Of a stretch of 21,988 bases of DNA, positions 13,409-21,869 are shown one piece after another. Location of the stretch: NCBI GenBank assembly GCA_965371445.1, contig CBDUYN010000171.1, positions 1-21,988 of the forward strand. The letters run 5' to 3'. Each line of letters starts with the position of its first letter. The first letter of the stretch is position 1. Under the pieces are notes generated by a model that saw only the letters and a list, made by a program, of their open reading frames with translations, had not been told where the DNA came from and ran no database searches. Made by a program: the position numbers and the translations under genes. This DNA comes from DASWIG01 sp965371445. GTDB lineage: Bacteria > Acidobacteriota > Thermoanaerobaculia > Multivoradales > J023.

Positions 13409-14656
13409 CTATTCCCAGCTCCGCGAGTCCACCAACGGCTTCGCGTCCTCCGCGATCTCCTCTGCCGCGACCACCTCGACCTCGGCCCGGACCTTGAGCG
13501 CCTGAGAAAGGGCGCCGGCAATGGCCTGACGGTCGAGCCCGGCACCGGCGACGCGGACCGTCAACCGATCCTTGTGCTCCGCGTCGTGGCTCACCGCGGC
13601 CTGATAGCGCTCGACGCCCTCCCACCCCGAGAGGACGGCGGCCAGCTGCCGGCCATGGACGAACATCCCCCGGACCTTCACGCCGTCGCCCACCCGGCCC
13701 TGCCAGCCGAGAAGCCGTGGCGTCGTCCGGCCGCAGGCACAGGGCGAGGGGTCCAAAGCCGAGAGGTCGCCCAGGCCGAGACGCACCAGCGGGTAGCAGT
13801 CGTTGGGCAGCGTCACGACCACCTCACCGGTCTCCCCCGCGTCGACCGGCTCGCCTGAGGCCGGGTCGACGATCTCGACGACGATCCCCGGCGCTATGTG
13901 CCAGCCGTCCTTGCGCGAGCATTCGTAGCCGATCGCACCGGCGTCAGCGGTGCCGTAGCCCTGGTAGACGTCGAGGCCGTGTTCCTCTTCGAGCACGGTG
14001 CGCAGCGCCGGCGGCAGGGGAGCGCCGCTCACGAAGGCACGGCGCAGCTTCGGCTCCAGGCCCTTCTCGGCCACGACCCCGAGGAGCGTGTGGAGAAACT
14101 CCGGCGTCCCGGTGTAGCCCACGGCGGCGGAACGGACCAGGAAGTCCGCCTGCCAGTCGGAGTTGCCCACTCCCCCGGGGACGACCGTGCAGCCGACGGA
14201 CCCCAGCCCCTGCTCCATCATCGCGCCGGCCGGCGTCAGGTGGTAGGAGAAGGTGTTGTAGACGACGTCGCCGGGCCGGAAGCCCGCCGCCCAGAGCCCT
14301 GGATCCCAGCGCCAGAAGTCGGCCGATTCGCCCTCGGGATCGAGGATGGGCCCCGGCGACAGGAAGATACGCCGCAGCTTGGCGACAGGAACGGCGAGCA
14401 TGCCGCCGAAAGGCGGCGAGGACGCCTGGAGGGCCGGCAGCCCGTCTTTCGAGAGCACCGGGACACGCCGCAGGTCAGTGACCCTGCCGAGGTCTCCGGC
14501 CTTCACCCCGGCGCGCTTCAAACGAGAGGCGAGCTCGGTGGCATACCTCGTCGCGTAGTCGACCGCGCGGCGGACGAGCTCGTCCTGATAGGCCGTCCAC
14601 CGCTCGGGCGAGGCGGTCTCGGCGTCGGGGTCCCGGATGCCTTCCTTGGCGTTCAT
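13409..14656 (-). CDS. PaaK-like (phenylacetate-CoA ligase family) AMP-forming enzyme
   Basis: This is a 415-residue adenylate-forming enzyme of the PaaK branch, slightly shorter than typical PaaK of about 430-440. The expected acyl-CoA ligase motifs are YQGYGTADAG (231-240, the A5-like region), RLGLGDLSAL (292-301, catalytic Asp297), CACGRTTPRLLGWQGRVGD (306-324) and GVKVRGMFVH (325-334, hinge region). The phosphate-binding loop is unusual: FLSPGPILDPEG (98-109) replaces the normal Ser/Thr/Gly-rich loop, and catalytic Lys near the C-terminus is not obvious. I recall the SPGP variant from PaaK-like proteins encoded beside branched-chain ABC transporters, so it may define a subgroup with another acid substrate. 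ATG 14656 has AGGAG seven bases upstream. The gene follows livF by ten bases, and the two are very likely co-transcribed. Confidence 0.85.
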   Translation of the reverse strand: MNAKEGIRDPDAETASPERWTAYQDELVRRAVDYATRYATELASRLKRAGVKAGDLGRVTDLRRVPVLSKDGLPALQASSPPFGGMLAVPVAKLRRIFLSPGPILDPEGESADFWRWDPGLWAAGFRPGDVVYNTFSYHLTPAGAMMEQGLGSVGCTVVPGGVGNSDWQADFLVRSAAVGYTGTPEFLHTLLGVVAEKGLEPKLRRAFVSGAPLPPALRTVLEEEHGLDVYQGYGTADAGAIGYECSRKDGWHIAPGIVVEIVDPASGEPVDAGETGEVVVTLPNDCYPLVRLGLGDLSALDPSPCACGRTTPRLLGWQGRVGDGVKVRGMFVHGRQLAAVLSGWEGVERYQAAVSHDAEHKDRLTVRVAGAGLDRQAIAGALSQALKVRAEVEVVAAEEIAEDAKPLVDSRSWE

Positions 14657-14666
14657 CGCGTGCTCC

Positions 14667-15454
<788 letters not shown>

Positions 15455-15461
<7 letters not shown>

Positions 15462-16456
15462 CGGCGTCCAAAGCCTGTCACAACCGCGAAGACGATCACC
15501 GCCAGGAGCCCCATCAGGAGCAGGGTGAAGACGACGATCCCGACGCTTCCCTCGATCCCGTCGACGACGAGGCCACGGGCGCTGAAACGCTCGGCGTCGA
15601 CGTAGAGGACGTCGCCGGGCAGAATCAGCCGGAAGCCGAGGGCGACGGCGGCCGCCGCGACGATCCCCGCCATCAAGCCCTCGACCAGATGCCGTCGGCG
15701 CAGCAGGAGGACGAGGACGAGCGCCGGCGCCAGAAGCATCGGCAGGCCGCGCGGGCTCGACGCGGCGACCGCGCCGGCCGGCGCGCCACCGTCGGCTCCG
15801 CCGAGCAGCGCGGCGGCGCCAAGGGCCAGGGCCGCGGCGGGGAGCGCGTAGCGCATCCGGCTCCTGACCACGCCGCCCAGGTCGGCCCCCTGGGTCGCCG
15901 CCGAGGCGATCGTCGTGTCGGAAATCGGCGAGACGTTGTCGCCGAACGTCGCACCGCCGAGGATCGCCCCGACCAGCACCACCGGCTCGGCGCCGAGGGC
16001 GCCGCCTGCCGGGTAGAGGAGCGGTGTCGTCAGGAGAAGGGTGCCGAGGCTCGTGCCCGTGGAGGTCGAGACCGCGCAACAGATGAGAAACGACGCGGCC
16101 ACGTAGCCGCCGCCCGCCACTCCGGCCTTGCCGGCCACCCACACCAGGGCCTCGACGAAGCCGCTAGCCTTCATCAGGGCGGCCAGGATCCCCGCCAGCA
16201 TCCAGGCCACGACCATCAGCATCACGATCGGCTGGCTCATACCGCGGATCATCGTCTCCGCGTAGGCGTGAGGGTCGCGGGCAAGCGCCAGGGCAAGGGC
16301 GAGGGCGGCGATCAAAATCGGCCAGAAGCCGCGCTCGTCGGGGGCACCCGAAAGCCCCAGGGCGATCACCCCGGCGAGGAAGGCGACGAGCGGCACGAGG
16401 GCGCCCGCGAGGCCGCCGTAGAAGGAGAGCGTCGGCGGCAGGTCGGATTCGGTCAT
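15455..16456 (-). CDS. NhaC-type Na+/H+ antiporter, C-terminally truncated
   Basis: This is a 333-residue polytopic membrane protein of the NhaC family. Diagnostic motifs are CAVSTSTGTSLGT (127-139) and GDNVSPISDTT (172-182), which contribute to the ion-binding core. NhaC antiporters are usually about 450 residues or more (462 in the founding Bacillus protein). Here the sequence fades after TLLLMGLLAV (311-320) and ends in VIVFAVVTGFGRRC with the stop inside the livF start. About a quarter of the normal protein, including late membrane helices, is missing, so activity is doubtful. It could be a pseudogene or one side of a deletion junction. ATG 16456 is six bases after the vapC stop, and no strong ribosome binding site is seen, so translation may depend on readthrough coupling from vapC. 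Confidence 0.78.
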
Positions 16457-16462
16457 TTTGGC

Positions 16463-16855
16463 TCAGCCGACTGGGCTCAGGTCCTCGAACCGGAGCTCCG
16501 CGACCCGGTCGAAATGTCGTCGGTTGCGTGTCAGTAGGACCGCGGAGCGCCGCAGGCAGATGGCAGCGATCAGATAGTCCGCCATTCCGATCTTGGAACC
16601 CGCAGCCTCCAGGTTGCGACGGATCTCTGCACCGACCGAGCTGTCCCCTGCATCGAAGGACACGATCGGGAGCGCGGCCAAGAGCTGTTCGACCCGCTCG
16701 CGCTCCTTTTCTCGCTTGGCGCCGCTTAACAGCTCGAAGCTGGTGATCGAAGTCGTGGCCAGCGTTCCCTGGCGAAGCTCATGGGCGATACGGCTGGCGG
16801 ACGGCTCTTTGCCGTGAAGAGCGTCGATCAGGACGTCGGAGTCGGCGATGATCAT
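16463..16855 (-). CDS. vapC: VapC-type PIN-domain toxin
   Basis: This is a 130-residue PIN-domain ribonuclease toxin. The acidic active-site residues are present: D5 and D7 in MIIADSDV, E41 in SFELLSG, D93 in MADYLIAA, and D116 in RHFDRV. VapC enzymes cut tRNA or rRNA and are held inactive by the cognate antitoxin. ATG 16855 is preferred over a GTG at 16861 because it forms the classical ATGA overlap with the antitoxin stop, giving coupled translation. The antiporter gene follows six bases after its stop. Confidence 0.9.
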   Translation of the reverse strand: MIIADSDVLIDALHGKEPSASRIAHELRQGTLATTSITSFELLSGAKREKERERVEQLLAALPIVSFDAGDSSVGAEIRRNLEAAGSKIGMADYLIAAICLRRSAVLLTRNRRHFDRVAELRFEDLSPVG

Positions 16856-17091
16856 CGCCACTGACTTCGAAGCTCTCTCACCGCGGCTTCGAGCCGATCC
16901 GCCGCTTCGTCGTCGAACGTGCCAAGGACCGCCAGAGCTCCCTGGATCTTCTCCTCGCGCCGTGCCTGGACGTCGAGATACATGGCGACGGCCTCCTGAA
17001 CGAGCTTGGAGAAGCCCTTCTCGCCTCGTCGGGCCGCGAGCTCCAGGAGCTTCGCCCTTTGTCCGTCGGGAATCTCTACCGTGGTTCGCAT
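16852..17091 (-). CDS. vapB: VapB-type ribbon-helix-helix antitoxin
   Basis: This is a 79-residue antitoxin. The N-terminal MRTTVEIPDGQRAKLLELAARRG with FSKLVQEAVAMYL (27-39) is a ribbon-helix-helix DNA-binding fold: one beta strand followed by two helices. The charged C-terminal part (about 45-79) would wrap the toxin. AGAGGA lies seven bases before the ATG at 17091. A short dyad immediately upstream is a candidate operator for autorepression by the VapBC complex. Gene order antitoxin-toxin with ATGA overlap is the usual layout. Confidence 0.88.
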   Translation of the reverse strand: MRTTVEIPDGQRAKLLELAARRGEKGFSKLVQEAVAMYLDVQARREEKIQGALAVLGTFDDEAADRLEAAVRELRSQWR

Positions 17092-17106
17092 GAGGTCATC
17101 CTCTCA

Positions 17107-17120
17107 TGCATGCACATGCA
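17107..17120. promoter_or_regulatory. Candidate VapBC operator
   Basis: A perfect dyad, TGCATG-CA-CATGCA, lies 16 bases upstream of the vapB start, in the 48-base gap after the DUF4129 gene. Ribbon-helix-helix antitoxins bind such short inverted repeats at their own promoters. TTGATC on the minus strand just upstream (near 17119-17124) could be a -35, but no clear -10 is visible. Confidence 0.5.
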
Positions 17121-17139
17121 GATCAACGAACCCGGAAGC

Positions 17140-19005
17140 TCACCGCGCTTCTGCCGCCTTCCTCTCGACGGCGGCAAGCACCTCGATGGCCGTCCGGCGG
17201 TCCGCTTCGGCGAGTGGGTCGTCGCCGTAGGCCGCGCGGACGTAAAGCTCCGTCACTCCGGCCAGCGGCTCGCGCAGGGCACCGAGGTGCGGCGGTAGGC
17301 CCTGGAGGAACTCGTAGGGCGTATGACGTTCCGGACGCGGATACCCGAGATAGGCGAAGAGCTCGAGCAGATGGAGGTAGGTGCGCACCACCGCGTCGCG
17401 AGGGGCGAGCCCGGCGAGAAACGAGGGGTCGGCCGGGACGAGCTTCTTGGCTCCCGCCTCTCGCGCCCCCCTGCGCCGCGGCCTCGCGAGCGCCGCCAGG
17501 AGCTCCAGGAGCCGCCGCCGCCAGCCCGAGAGCCCCTTCAGCTGCCCCTTCAGGAAAGGCGCCAGGCGTCTCAGCAGGATAAAGGCGCCGACGAGGAGCG
17601 CGAGGACGAAGGGGATCCAGAGCAGCTTTCCCAGGATCACCAAGCAGCCGAGGAAGCTCGTCGCCGCCTGCGGGAGACCCTTTCCCTGTTCCTTCTGCGG
17701 ACCGTCTCCGCCCTCGCCGTGATCCGCGGCGCGGCCTTGCTCCCCGGGACGTCCGCGGGAGCCCTCCTCGTCGCCTTGACCCTCGGTTTCGCCTTCCTCG
17801 CCGCCCGGCTCGCGGCCGGAGCCCTCCGCGTCGAGCGCCTCTTCGGGAATCGCTCCCTCGGCGTCGATCTTGACGCTCTCGGGCTGGAGCTCGCCGCGTC
17901 CGCGGTAGGTGACCCCCGGGACCGCGAGCATGAGCGCGATGGCGACGAGCACCGAGACGGCGGCCACGAGAAGACGTAGCGGCACGACGCCCTCCGAGAC
18001 CTGTCCGCCCTGGCTGCGCACGACGCGGAGCGATCCGATCGCCGAGCTCGCGGCGAGCACCATGCCGGTCCCGATCAGAAAGACCACCACCGCCGCCAGC
18101 GCCCGCACGCCCACCCAGTCGGGGCCCGCCATCAGGATCGGCTCGGCGACGGCGAAGCCCACCACCGCGACGAGCGCCAGACGCGCCACGCCGGCGCTCG
18201 CGTTGCCGTGGGCGTCGGCCTGGGAGGTTTTCTTCTTCTGAGGGGGCTCCTTAGCTCGGCGTCGGCTCTTCTCGAAGGCCTCCGCGTCCCAGCTCGGCAG
18301 GTTGCCCTCCTGCTCGCGCTTCCAGGACTCAAGCTCCAGACGCTCAACACCGTAGAGGCGCTTTCGCGGCGGATCCGGCCGCTCCCCCTCGCGTCCCAGG
18401 GCTTGTGTGACCCAAGTCGCAAAGCGCCAGACGACGAAGACGATGAGGCTGTTGAGGATCGCCGAACCCAGCCCCGCGTTCGGGTCCCACGGCGAGACCC
18501 AGATCACCAGCACCATGGCGCCGCCCAGGAAGAGCGAGTAGCAGCCCTGACGCTCGGCAGCGGCCGAGAGCTTGCCGTAGCGCGCGATCAGGACCGTGGC
18601 CACCACGAAGCAGAAACCGACCCACTTGAGCGCGAAGCCCAGAGGCATGAAAACGGACCGTAGGTCGACGAGGAAAAAAAGAAGCGCTCCGACCATCGCG
18701 ATGATCGCCGCCGGGACGAGGACGTGATGGGCGATCAGACCCATGGCTTGAAGCCGTTCCTCCTCCTCGGACACGGCCCGGGCGCCGCCGGGCCCGGACG
18801 GCTCCTCAAACGGTGCCAGGGGCACCGCCCGGTCGCCGCAGCGGCCGCAGATGAAAAGCGAGCCGGCCATCGTCACGCAGCGGCTACAGAGAAGCTCTCC
18901 GCAGCTCGTGCACTGGAACGTCGCCTCGCTCTGCGGGTGCTCGCCGCAGACCACCGCGACCGACGCAGAGGCGTCGCCGTCGAGCTGGGACGCTCCGCCG
19001 TTCAC
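17140..19005 (-). CDS. Zinc-finger membrane protein with C-terminal DUF4129
   Basis: This is a 621-residue membrane protein. The N-terminus has a B-box-like zinc-binding pattern: C20-x2-H23, C32-x2-C35, C40-x2-C43, C53-x2-C56. About eight membrane segments follow, in two groups (roughly 93-200 and 275-363) plus one at about 450-478. Between the last two lies a Gly/Glu-rich linker (about 382-445). The cytosolic C-terminus (about 535-615) fits DUF4129: APRDAVVRTYLHLLELFAYLGY, then P-E-R-H-T-P-Y-E-F. DUF4129 proteins usually sit beside DUF58, MoxR ATPase and transglutaminase genes, and here DUF58 is immediately upstream. The GTG start overlaps the DUF58 stop as GTGA, with GGAGG about ten bases before it, so translation is coupled. 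The function of this gene set is not established; a role in cell-envelope or protein assembly is often suggested. Confidence 0.82.
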   Translation of the reverse strand: MNGGASQLDGDASASVAVVCGEHPQSEATFQCTSCGELLCSRCVTMAGSLFICGRCGDRAVPLAPFEEPSGPGGARAVSEEEERLQAMGLIAHHVLVPAAIIAMVGALLFFLVDLRSVFMPLGFALKWVGFCFVVATVLIARYGKLSAAAERQGCYSLFLGGAMVLVIWVSPWDPNAGLGSAILNSLIVFVVWRFATWVTQALGREGERPDPPRKRLYGVERLELESWKREQEGNLPSWDAEAFEKSRRRAKEPPQKKKTSQADAHGNASAGVARLALVAVVGFAVAEPILMAGPDWVGVRALAAVVVFLIGTGMVLAASSAIGSLRVVRSQGGQVSEGVVPLRLLVAAVSVLVAIALMLAVPGVTYRGRGELQPESVKIDAEGAIPEEALDAEGSGREPGGEEGETEGQGDEEGSRGRPGEQGRAADHGEGGDGPQKEQGKGLPQAATSFLGCLVILGKLLWIPFVLALLVGAFILLRRLAPFLKGQLKGLSGWRRRLLELLAALARPRRRGAREAGAKKLVPADPSFLAGLAPRDAVVRTYLHLLELFAYLGYPRPERHTPYEFLQGLPPHLGALREPLAGVTELYVRAAYGDDPLAEADRRTAIEVLAAVERKAAEAR

Positions 19006-20375
19006 AGCCGCTGCCCTCCGAGCTGTTGCAGGTCGTCCTCCGAGGCGACGGCGTAGAGCGGCACGGCCTCGGGCAGGAGCGCGGCCTGTGTGCCTTCGCC
19101 GAGCACCGCGCCGATCCAGACGACGGCGATCTCGAAACCCGAGCGCCAGAGCGCCTGGACCGACGCCGCCAGGACCTCGTCGAGCGTCGGGGTGACGAGG
19201 ATCACGACGAGCGAGCGGGGCAGACGCGGCAGCTCGACGTAAAGCATCTCGGGCAGGCTCGGCCCGGGGGCCGGGACGAGGCGCGCGAGCGCCGTACGGA
19301 GCCGTTCAAGCTGCCGCGCCCCTTTCGCCGCTTCGACCTCCAGGGGACGGAAATCGGTGATCCGGCGCCGGCGTCCGGCTTCTTCCAGGGCTTCGTCGAG
19401 GCGACGGAAGCTGCCGCCCGACCAGTCGTCGGGGAAGCTCTCGGCGGCGTCGTTTCCGTTGGCGAGGAGCGCCACTTTTTGGTCGCCCGCGAGGACGAGC
19501 TCCGCCAGCGACGCGGCGGTCGTCACGGCGAGCTCGACACGCGGATCGCCGCCCTCGGCTGCCGTGTCATACCCGGGGTAGGCGTCGACCGCCATCTCTA
19601 CGGCGAGCAGCGCCCCCGAGAGCACCGCCGGCTCGTAGAGCTTGACCTGAAGCTTTCCCGAACGCGCCGTCGCCCGCCAGTGGATGCGGCGCAGCTCGTC
19701 GCCGTGGCGGTAGTCGCGAATGCCGAGAAAGCGTGTCGGGTCCTCGAAGAGACTCTTGCGCCGCGGCACCTGGTGGATCGGATGGTGGCCCAGGGGCCAG
19801 CCCTGGCCGATCGGCACCGTCTTCGGGAAGACGGTGACGAAGAGCGCCTTCGGGTCGACCCGGAAGCGGCGGACGAGGCCGAAGGGTCCGCTCGACTCGA
19901 CGATCACCGGGCCGACCCGGAAAAGGCCCCGGCGGGTGCTGTGGAGGCGGTAGGCGAGCTGGCGAAGCTCGCCGGAGGCGAGGTTTCCAAAGCCGCTCGC
20001 GGCGCCTTCGAGGTCGAGGCCTTCGGCGACCTGGTCGCGCCACAGGAGCCACCAGACGGGCAGCTCCTTTTTGTTGTGGAGGACGAGCCTGGCCTCGACA
20101 GAATCGCCGAGCTCGATCTCGTCGCGCTCGAGGGTGCGCTCGACCTCGAGGCCCAGGAGGCCGACCGAGGCCACTGCCGTCGCCAGGCCGTAGAGGCCGA
20201 GGACCACCAGGGCGACGTAGAGAAAGAAGCCCTCGGTGAAAAAGGACAGGAGGGCAAGGAGCCCCGTGGCGAGGAGCGTCCAGCGCCAACGGTCGCGGCG
20301 CTTGGCCGCGGCGAGCTTGGCCCGCGGGTCGGCGCCGGCGGCGAGAGCCGGGGCGGTGTCGGCGGCAGCGGTCAT
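19002..20375 (-). CDS. DUF58 domain protein
   Basis: This is a 457-residue protein with two N-terminal membrane helices (about 33-47 and 50-72), a beta-rich region, and the DUF58 core D-P-T-R-F-L-G-I-R-D-Y-R-H-G-D-E-L-R-R-I-H-W at about 212-233, continuing ARSGKLQVK (237-245). A vWA-like fold follows to the C-terminus. DUF58 proteins typically occur with MoxR AAA ATPases; none is in this window. ATG 20375 is preferred over an in-frame ATG at 20480, because the extra 35 residues are Pro/Ser-rich and use less GC-ending codons. TACAAT on the minus strand near 20415 could be a -10 for a transcript starting between them. The gene is 127 bases downstream of the peptidase gene and overlaps the next gene by GTGA. 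Confidence 0.85.
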   Translation of the reverse strand: MTAAADTAPALAAGADPRAKLAAAKRRDRWRWTLLATGLLALLSFFTEGFFLYVALVVLGLYGLATAVASVGLLGLEVERTLERDEIELGDSVEARLVLHNKKELPVWWLLWRDQVAEGLDLEGAASGFGNLASGELRQLAYRLHSTRRGLFRVGPVIVESSGPFGLVRRFRVDPKALFVTVFPKTVPIGQGWPLGHHPIHQVPRRKSLFEDPTRFLGIRDYRHGDELRRIHWRATARSGKLQVKLYEPAVLSGALLAVEMAVDAYPGYDTAAEGGDPRVELAVTTAASLAELVLAGDQKVALLANGNDAAESFPDDWSGGSFRRLDEALEEAGRRRRITDFRPLEVEAAKGARQLERLRTALARLVPAPGPSLPEMLYVELPRLPRSLVVILVTPTLDEVLAASVQALWRSGFEIAVVWIGAVLGEGTQAALLPEAVPLYAVASEDDLQQLGGQRL

Positions 20376-20502
20376 GTCGTCCACCGGGGACGGAGGGCGG
20401 GAATCGGAGCCATCAGGAGGATTGTACGACTGAAGGCCGCCCTGCGTCTTCTTCAGAGCGTCCGGCGACAAGGGCGGCATCCTCTCCAGCCTCAGGCGAC
20501 CG

Positions 20503-21429
20503 TCACTTCCGCGCGGCGGCGGCCGTCGCCAGGACGAGCAGTTGTGTGACGCGCTTCAAGTAAGCATGGTCGAGCGTCTTGGGCAAGTCGCTGGCGCGGT
20601 GATAGTGAGGGTTTCTGAACTCCGACGTGTCGGTCCACAGGAGCGACGGGATGCGCCGGCGCCAGAAGCTTGCATGGTCGCTGCGCAGGAGAACGGGAAA
20701 GAAGCGCTCCAGGCCGAGGAAGACCTCGAGGGCGAGGACGGGCATCTGGTCGAGATAGGTCCGGGCGAGCGAGAGCACCTCGCGCGCCGTGCGGCCCGAG
20801 CGGCGGTTGGCGACGAGGCCCAGGAAGTCGCCGGTCGAGGGAAGCGAGATCGGCAGCGACGGCGGCACGTCTTGAGTGCCGGGACGCGGGTCGCAAAAAC
20901 CCACCATCTCCAGCACATGGGCGACGCGCAGCCGCAGGCCGCTTCTCGGCAGGAAGCGGTCGACGAAGTCGACGCTGCCGAGCATGCCGTCCTCCTCGGC
21001 GTTCCAGGCAACGAAGAGGAGCGGCAGAGAGCTTGTGGCCAGAAGCTCGGCGCTGGCGAGCAGGGCCGCGACGGCGCTCGCGTTGTCGTCGGCGCCGGGC
21101 GTGCCCGGGACCGAATCGTAATGGGCGCCGACGAGGACCGCAGGACGCCGGCCGGACTCCGGCGTACGGGCGACGACGTTCGAGTAGGGGCCCTGGAGCT
21201 CGACGTCGAGCCCGAAGCCGGCAAGGTGCTCGGCGATCTGCCGCGCGACGCGCTCGTTCGCCTCACGCTCGGCGTAGTAGCTGCGCGGTACGGAGATCTC
21301 CTCGACGAAGGCCCGCAGCCGTTCGTCCGAGACGAGTCCGATCCCTTCGGCCTCGGGTAGGCTTGTTTTGAAGGGACGTGCGTCCTTGGAGTGGCGGATC
21401 AGCAAGACGAACAGCGTATCAAACTCCAC
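20503..21429 (-). CDS. M28-family zinc metallopeptidase (aminopeptidase-like)
   Basis: This is a 308-residue M28 peptidase. The dinuclear zinc site is complete: H103 in AHYDS, D115 in GADDNAS, catalytic E145 with ligand E146 in NAEEDG, E174 in LEMVG, and H277 in HYHRASD. SDHASF (250-255) is another M28 hallmark. By homology it would remove N-terminal residues from peptides or deacylate related amides. Unlike many relatives in this kind of genome it has no visible signal peptide or lipobox. The GTG at 21429 is the first start after an in-frame stop, has no ribosome binding site, and lies within a 17-base palindrome. A TTG at 21405 is an alternative. The N-terminus may therefore have been altered by rearrangement next to the 61-aa ORF. 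Confidence 0.85.
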   Translation of the reverse strand: MEFDTLFVLLIRHSKDARPFKTSLPEAEGIGLVSDERLRAFVEEISVPRSYYAEREANERVARQIAEHLAGFGLDVELQGPYSNVVARTPESGRRPAVLVGAHYDSVPGTPGADDNASAVAALLASAELLATSSLPLLFVAWNAEEDGMLGSVDFVDRFLPRSGLRLRVAHVLEMVGFCDPRPGTQDVPPSLPISLPSTGDFLGLVANRRSGRTAREVLSLARTYLDQMPVLALEVFLGLERFFPVLLRSDHASFWRRRIPSLLWTDTSEFRNPHYHRASDLPKTLDHAYLKRVTQLLVLATAAAARK

Positions 21430-21440
21430 CCAGGGTGGAG
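21424..21440. repeat. Perfect 17-base palindrome over the M28 start codon
   Basis: CTCCACCCAGGGTGGAG is a perfect dyad with a one-base centre. On the minus strand its second half contains the presumed GTG start. As RNA it can fold as a six-base stem with a five-base loop that hides the start; as DNA it could be a regulator site. Confidence 0.7.
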
Positions 21441-21453
21441 GACCAGACCGACA

Positions 21454-21639
21454 CTAGCCCGCGACGTAGAAGCCGGCTTTCAGCCGGAACCGCTGCCCCA
21501 TCGGCGGATATTGGCTGCCGGTCAGGCCCGAGGCGTCGTGACGCGCCGGCCAGGAAGGGAGGAGGAACATACCGCGGAGGGTCCGGGTGGTCGTCTCGAC
21601 GGTGGTTCCCGGGGGAAGGTAGAGCTCAGGCGTGGGCAT
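21454..21639 (-). CDS. 61-aa small protein, possible remnant of a large secreted protein
   Basis: This ORF has a near-ideal ribosome binding site: GGAGGA at 21645-21650, five bases before the ATG. That strongly suggests it is translated. The C-terminal half, WPARHDASGLTGSQYPPMGQ followed by RFRLKAGF (34-57), resembles from memory a conserved segment near the C-terminus of large secreted bacterial proteins that normally continues into a conserved block ending in ADNGSDW. Here a stop follows four residues later, so it looks like a domain fragment. The first 30 residues are not recognised. It ends 24 bases before the M28 start. It could be a genuine small protein or a decaying pseudogene; unverified without a search. 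Confidence 0.5.
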   Translation of the reverse strand: MPTPELYLPPGTTVETTTRTLRGMFLLPSWPARHDASGLTGSQYPPMGQRFRLKAGFYVAG

Positions 21640-21751
21640 ACGGGTCCTCCGTTTTTGAGGAGCCTTCGGCGGCCCCGCTCCGTGCGGGGATGCGACCCGG
21701 TCTCCGGAGGACCGCGATCACGCCGCGTTCAACTCGCGTATACCCTCTTCC

Positions 21752-21796
21752 TAGGAACAAATCCGGTTCCCGCCGGATTGCCGCCCCTTGTTCCTA
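21752..21796. repeat. Composite imperfect stem-loop
   Basis: The outer arms TAGGAACAA (21752-21760) and TTGTTCCTA (21788-21796) are perfectly complementary. Directly inside, ATCCGG (21761-21766) pairs with CCGGAT (21773-21778) over a six-base loop. One side carries an unpaired nine-base TGCCGCCCC bulge. No T run follows on either strand, so it is not a simple terminator. It matches no structured RNA I recognise. Confidence 0.75.
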
Positions 21797-21826
21797 CCGA
21801 TGATGCCGTCGCGCAGCGACGTACGA

Positions 21827-21835
21827 TGCTATAAA
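21827..21835 (+). promoter_or_regulatory. Candidate extended -10 promoter pointing out of the right edge
   Basis: TGCTATAAA forms an extended -10 (TGn plus TATAAA) with no good -35 at 16-18 bases. Transcription would start near 21842, upstream of the CRP-type dyad, and run toward the right edge. Confidence 0.45.
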
Positions 21836-21869
21836 GACGGAAAATGACGCTGGGCTCTGACATCGATCT

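Noticed and set aside
15462..16142. In-frame upstream extension of livF through the antiporter gene
   Set aside because: The residues are Arg/Ala-rich shadow sequence; LivF begins at MLKLNNVEV at 15461.
19026..20549. Long + strand open frame of about 500 codons opposite the DUF58 gene
   Set aside because: It is the mirror of a well-supported domain protein in GC-rich DNA, with low-complexity Arg/Glu/Gly-rich content and no recognisable fold.
21752..21796. Integron attC site
   Set aside because: The arms lack the GTTRRRY/RYYYAAC core and no integrase or cassette array is nearby.
21640..21830. c-di-GMP or other known riboswitch in the structured right-edge region
   Set aside because: Several hairpins are present, but the conserved core bases of the classes I can recall are not.
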